Shown: in pieces, positions 4,909 to 5,899 of the stretch
Layout: each line of letters begins with the position of its first letter
Position numbering within the stretch: the stretch's first letter is position 1
From: an uncultured Acidimicrobium sp.
GTDB lineage: Bacteria > Actinomycetota > Acidimicrobiia > Acidimicrobiales > Ilumatobacteraceae
NCBI GenBank assembly: GCA_903853285.1
Contig: CAINTF010000076.1
Coordinates: 1 to 5,899 of the forward strand
Direction of reading: 5' to 3'
DNA: 5,899 nucleotides
Notes under the pieces: generated by a model
What the model was told of the DNA's origin: nothing
Databases searched by the model: none
Seen by the model: the letters and a program-made list of their open reading frames with translations, nothing else
Position numbers and translations under genes: made by a program

Positions 4909-5899
4909 CTAGCGATTGGTTGGGAAGCCCAAGTCAACTGCCGATGTGCGTGGGTCTGGCCAACGTGATGTGACGACCTTGCCGCGCGTAAAGAAGTTGA
5001 TGCCCTCTGGGCCATACATGTGTTGGTCGCCAAACAGCGAAGCCTTCCAGCCACCGAATGAGTAGTAGCTCACAGGAACAGGGATTGGCACGTTGATGCC
5101 AACCATGCCGACCTGCACGTCGTATTGGAACTGACGAGCAACGCCACCATCGCGGGTGAAGATTGCTGTGCCGTTACCAAATTCGTTGTCATTGATGGTT
5201 TTCAAACCTTCTGCATAACTCTTGACGCGCATGACAGTGAGTACTGGTCCGAAGATTTCTTCGTCGTAACACTTCATGCCTGGCTTGACGTTGTCGATGA
5301 GGCTTGGGTTCAAGAAGAAACCAGCATCTTTGGCTTTGTCGGTGCCGTTGATCACGACAGTTGCGCCTTCGCCTGCTGCGTTGTTGATGTAGCTCGCAAC
5401 TTTGTCGCGGTGCTCGCGGCTGATCAATGGACCCATCTCTGCAGAAGGATCGGTGCCAGGACCAACTTTGATGTTTGGAACACGAGTCTTGAGTTTTTCG
5501 ATCAATGCGTCAGCAATGGAGTCGACTGCGAGCACAACCGAGATGGCCATGCAACGCTCGCCTGCCGAACCGTATGCGGCGCTCACTGCAGCATCGGCTG
5601 CCATGTCGAGGTCGGCGTCTGGCAACACGAGCATGTGGTTCTTTGCACCACCAAGTGCTTGCACACGCTTGCCGTTCTTCGTGCCGGTCTCGTACACATA
5701 TTTTGCGATTGGTGTTGAACCGACGAACGACACCGACTGAATGTCTGGGTGCACGAGCAAGCGATCTACTGCCTCTTTGTCGCCATGCACAACGTTGAAA
5801 ACGCCGTCTGGCAAGCCTGCTTGACGCAGCAAGTCGGCAATAAACATCGACGCCGATGGATCTTTTTCGCTTGGCTTCAAGATGAATGTGTTGCCGCAC
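4909..5899 (-). CDS. mmsA: CoA-acylating methylmalonate-semialdehyde dehydrogenase, C-terminal two thirds (partial)
   Basis: The enzyme oxidises (methyl)malonate semialdehyde with NAD+ and CoA, releasing CO2 and giving propionyl-CoA or acetyl-CoA. The open frame runs off the right edge; the first visible residues are CGNTFILKPSEKDPSAS, typical of the NAD-binding domain. Counting the TTG-encoded residue (codon 5878-5880) as 1, SFVGSTPIAKYVYETG is at 51-66 and QALGGAKNH at 74-82. In the latter, the Glu that activates water in hydrolytic aldehyde dehydrogenases appears to be Ala, as suits a CoA-acylating enzyme. The catalytic Cys is in GERCMAIS (Cys110, codon 5551-5553), and EEIFGPV marks the conserved Glu late in the domain. 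The C-terminus (SYYSFGGWKASLFGD, then GKVVTSRWPDP) is characteristic of MmsA/IolA. About 329 residues of a usual near-500 are seen. The gene ends in TAG, 53 bp before the oxidoreductase. Valine, inositol or beta-alanine breakdown are all possible; context favours beta-alanine. Confidence 0.95.
   Translation of the reverse strand, partial: CGNTFILKPSEKDPSASMFIADLLRQAGLPDGVFNVVHGDKEAVDRLLVHPDIQSVSFVGSTPIAKYVYETGTKNGKRVQALGGAKNHMLVLPDADLDMAADAAVSAAYGSAGERCMAISVVLAVDSIADALIEKLKTRVPNIKVGPGTDPSAEMGPLISREHRDKVASYINNAAGEGATVVINGTDKAKDAGFFLNPSLIDNVKPGMKCYDEEIFGPVLTVMRVKSYAEGLKTINDNEFGNGTAIFTRDGGVARQFQYDVQVGMVGINVPIPVPVSYYSFGGWKASLFGDQHMYGPEGINFFTRGKVVTSRWPDPRTSAVDLGFPTNR

Noticed and set aside
5125..5718. 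Open plus-strand frame of 197 codons opposite the dehydrogenase gene
   Set aside because: It is fully antisense to a clearly conserved enzyme, is rich in Cys, Val and His without domain pattern, and is explained by the codon bias of the opposite strand.
5878..5880. TTG codon as a possible start for a shortened dehydrogenase
   Set aside because: The frame stays open to the edge with conserved residues (CGNTFI) before it, so the gene is cut by the window rather than starting or being truncated here.
5510..5899. Minus-strand alternative frame of 129 codons overlapping the dehydrogenase
   Set aside because: Its product is an Arg-rich out-of-frame reading of the dehydrogenase, whose true frame carries the conserved catalytic Cys segment.

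Overview
The window looks like part of an actinobacterial genome of roughly balanced base composition. The clues are a predicted F420-type luciferase-like oxidoreductase, a lipoprotein signal with a Gly/Ser/Thr/Ala-rich tether, and AAGGAGA or GGGGGAG ribosome binding sites. A freshwater or marine acidimicrobial lineage would fit, but that placement is a guess from protein style. No RNA gene, insertion sequence, CRISPR array or phage gene was seen.

Almost all of the window is one tightly packed minus-strand gene run, read from right to left. It starts with the C-terminal two thirds of a CoA-acylating (methyl)malonate-semialdehyde dehydrogenase, cut by the right edge. After a 53-bp gap with a 16-bp imperfect direct repeat comes a luciferase-like F420-type oxidoreductase. 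Then follow an ABC permease, an ABC ATPase, a second ABC permease, and an NMT1/THI5-like substrate-binding lipoprotein. Two junctions are 4-bp ATGA overlaps (oxidoreductase/permease and permease/ATPase), one gap is 2 bp, and one is 29 bp, so a single transcript with translational coupling is likely.

The left end (1-173) holds the probable last 28 codons of a plus-strand gene that converges on the operon, then a strong GC-rich hairpin with T-tracts on both sides (a shared, two-way terminator), then four perfect copies of an 8-bp repeat directly behind the operon's last stop codon.

How the genes may work together: the transporter is of the type used for pyrimidine-like compounds, nitrate, sulfonates and related small molecules. 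The dehydrogenase would turn malonate semialdehyde (from beta-alanine, the end of reductive pyrimidine breakdown) into acetyl-CoA, or methylmalonate semialdehyde into propionyl-CoA. An uptake-and-breakdown operon for a pyrimidine, hydantoin or beta-alanine-type compound is the best reading, with the oxidoreductase as an untested redox step. The substrate is inferred from context; the sequence does not prove it.
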